Origin: Bacteroidales bacterium
Lineage (GTDB): Bacteria; Bacteroidota; Bacteroidia; Bacteroidales; UBA10428
DNA length: 6,590 bases
Direction of reading: 5' to 3'
NCBI GenBank assembly: GCA_016935595.1
Contig: JAFGQQ010000057.1
Location: forward strand, 1 to 6,590
Below, piece after piece: positions 6,079 to 6,590 of the stretch (position 1 is its first letter; the number at the start of each line of letters is the position of its first letter). The translations under genes and the position numbers were made by a program. The notes beneath the pieces are model-generated. The model saw only the letters and a list, made by a program, of their open reading frames with translations, did no database searches and had not been told where the DNA came from.

Positions 6079-6590
6079 ATGATAAAAACGCAAGAACTTT
6101 TAAAAATCTTCAGGACTGATGAAGTTGAAACAACAGCCCTGAACAAGGTTAATTTTGAGGTATCAAAAGGCGAATTTTTAGCAGTTATGGGTCCATCAGG
6201 ATGCGGAAAATCAACTTTGCTTAACATAATTGGTTTACTTGATAATCCAACGGATGGGAAATACTTTTTTAACGGGATTGAAGTTTCAAAGTTTAGAGAA
6301 CATCAACGGACCGATTTACGCAAAGGTAAAATAGGTTTTGTTTTCCAGAGCTTTAATTTAATTGATGAATTGAATGTTTACGAAAATGTAGAATTGCCTT
6401 TGCTTTATTTGCGTATGAAAGCTTCTGAAAGGAAGAAAAAAGTAAATGATGTGCTGGAAAGAATGCAAATTTCGCACCGTAGAAAACATTTTCCACAACA
6501 GCTTTCAGGAGGTCAGCAGCAGAGGGTTGCCGTTGCCAGGGCTGTAGTTGCAAATCCGCAATTAATTTTAGCAGATGAGCCCACAGGAAA
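6079..6590 (+). CDS. ABC transporter ATP-binding protein, MacB/LolD type (partial, 3' end outside window)
   Basis: The 170 visible codons cover most of a cytoplasmic ATPase of the LolD/MacB/FtsE-like family, which energises FtsX-type permeases that act on lipoproteins, peptides or drugs at the cell envelope. Walker A is GPSGCGKS (38-45). The Q-loop is FQSFNLI with Gln90. The signature is LSGGQQQR (142-149). Walker B is LILADE with Asp166/Glu167, followed by PTG just before the edge. The family is usually about 225-250 residues, so the H-loop and C-terminus are missing here. An in-frame stop at 6058-6060 with no intervening ATG supports the chosen start. As in other Bacteroidota genes there is no Shine-Dalgarno sequence, only an A-rich leader. 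The gene is divergent from the regulator/kinase operon and has a sigma-54 promoter. Permease genes presumably follow; substrate is not determinable. Confidence 0.95.
   Translation, partial: MIKTQELLKIFRTDEVETTALNKVNFEVSKGEFLAVMGPSGCGKSTLLNIIGLLDNPTDGKYFFNGIEVSKFREHQRTDLRKGKIGFVFQSFNLIDELNVYENVELPLLYLRMKASERKKKVNDVLERMQISHRRKHFPQQLSGGQQQRVAVARAVVANPQLILADEPTG

Noticed and set aside
6042..6227. Minus-strand open frame over the ABC gene start
   Set aside because: It is antisense to a clear ABC ATPase coding region with Walker A in frame on the plus strand.

Overview
The window is AT-rich and looks like Bacteroidota DNA, probably from a marine or anaerobic Bacteroidales/Marinilabiliales-type lineage. 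The evidence is GldL-type FK-I-x-HWPGAG membrane motifs, the absence of Shine-Dalgarno sequences, TAnnTTTG-type promoter boxes, and a common Bacteroidota arrangement of an NtrC-class response regulator and kinase next to a MacB/LolD-type ABC transporter. The lineage is inferred from sequence style only. No database search was possible.

Left part (1-2750, all minus strand): a PadR-family repressor gene is followed by two overlapping paralogous membrane-protein genes, so transcription runs padR-like, then the 484-aa protein, then a partial gene that runs off the left edge. Both membrane proteins appear to be single-chain fusions of GldL-like transmembrane hairpins (three in the first, two in the second) to a GldM-like transmembrane helix plus a GldM D1-like extracytoplasmic domain. 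GldL and GldM are normally separate proteins that form the proton-driven motor of the type IX secretion/gliding machinery. Here they seem merged, multiplied and placed under PadR control, and the glutamate essential in GldL TM2 is absent from all five hairpins. The first protein also has an N-terminal cytoplasmic domain of the kind encoded next to PadR regulators. This is the most unusual part of the window.

Middle part (2884-5655, minus strand): a sigma-54 (NtrC-class) response regulator is followed by a membrane-anchored PAS/HisKA/HATPase histidine kinase. Both look catalytically intact.

Right part (5656-6590): a 423-base divergent intergenic region holds an 18-bp GC-rich palindrome, a dyad that could be the regulator's enhancer site, and a good sigma-54 -24/-12 promoter. 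That promoter points into a plus-strand ABC transporter ATPase gene truncated by the window edge. The simplest reading is that the kinase senses a signal, the NtrC-type regulator is phosphorylated, binds the upstream dyad and activates sigma-54 transcription of the ABC transporter operon. The PadR-controlled GldL/M-like pair is a separate, possibly envelope-stress-related unit next door.
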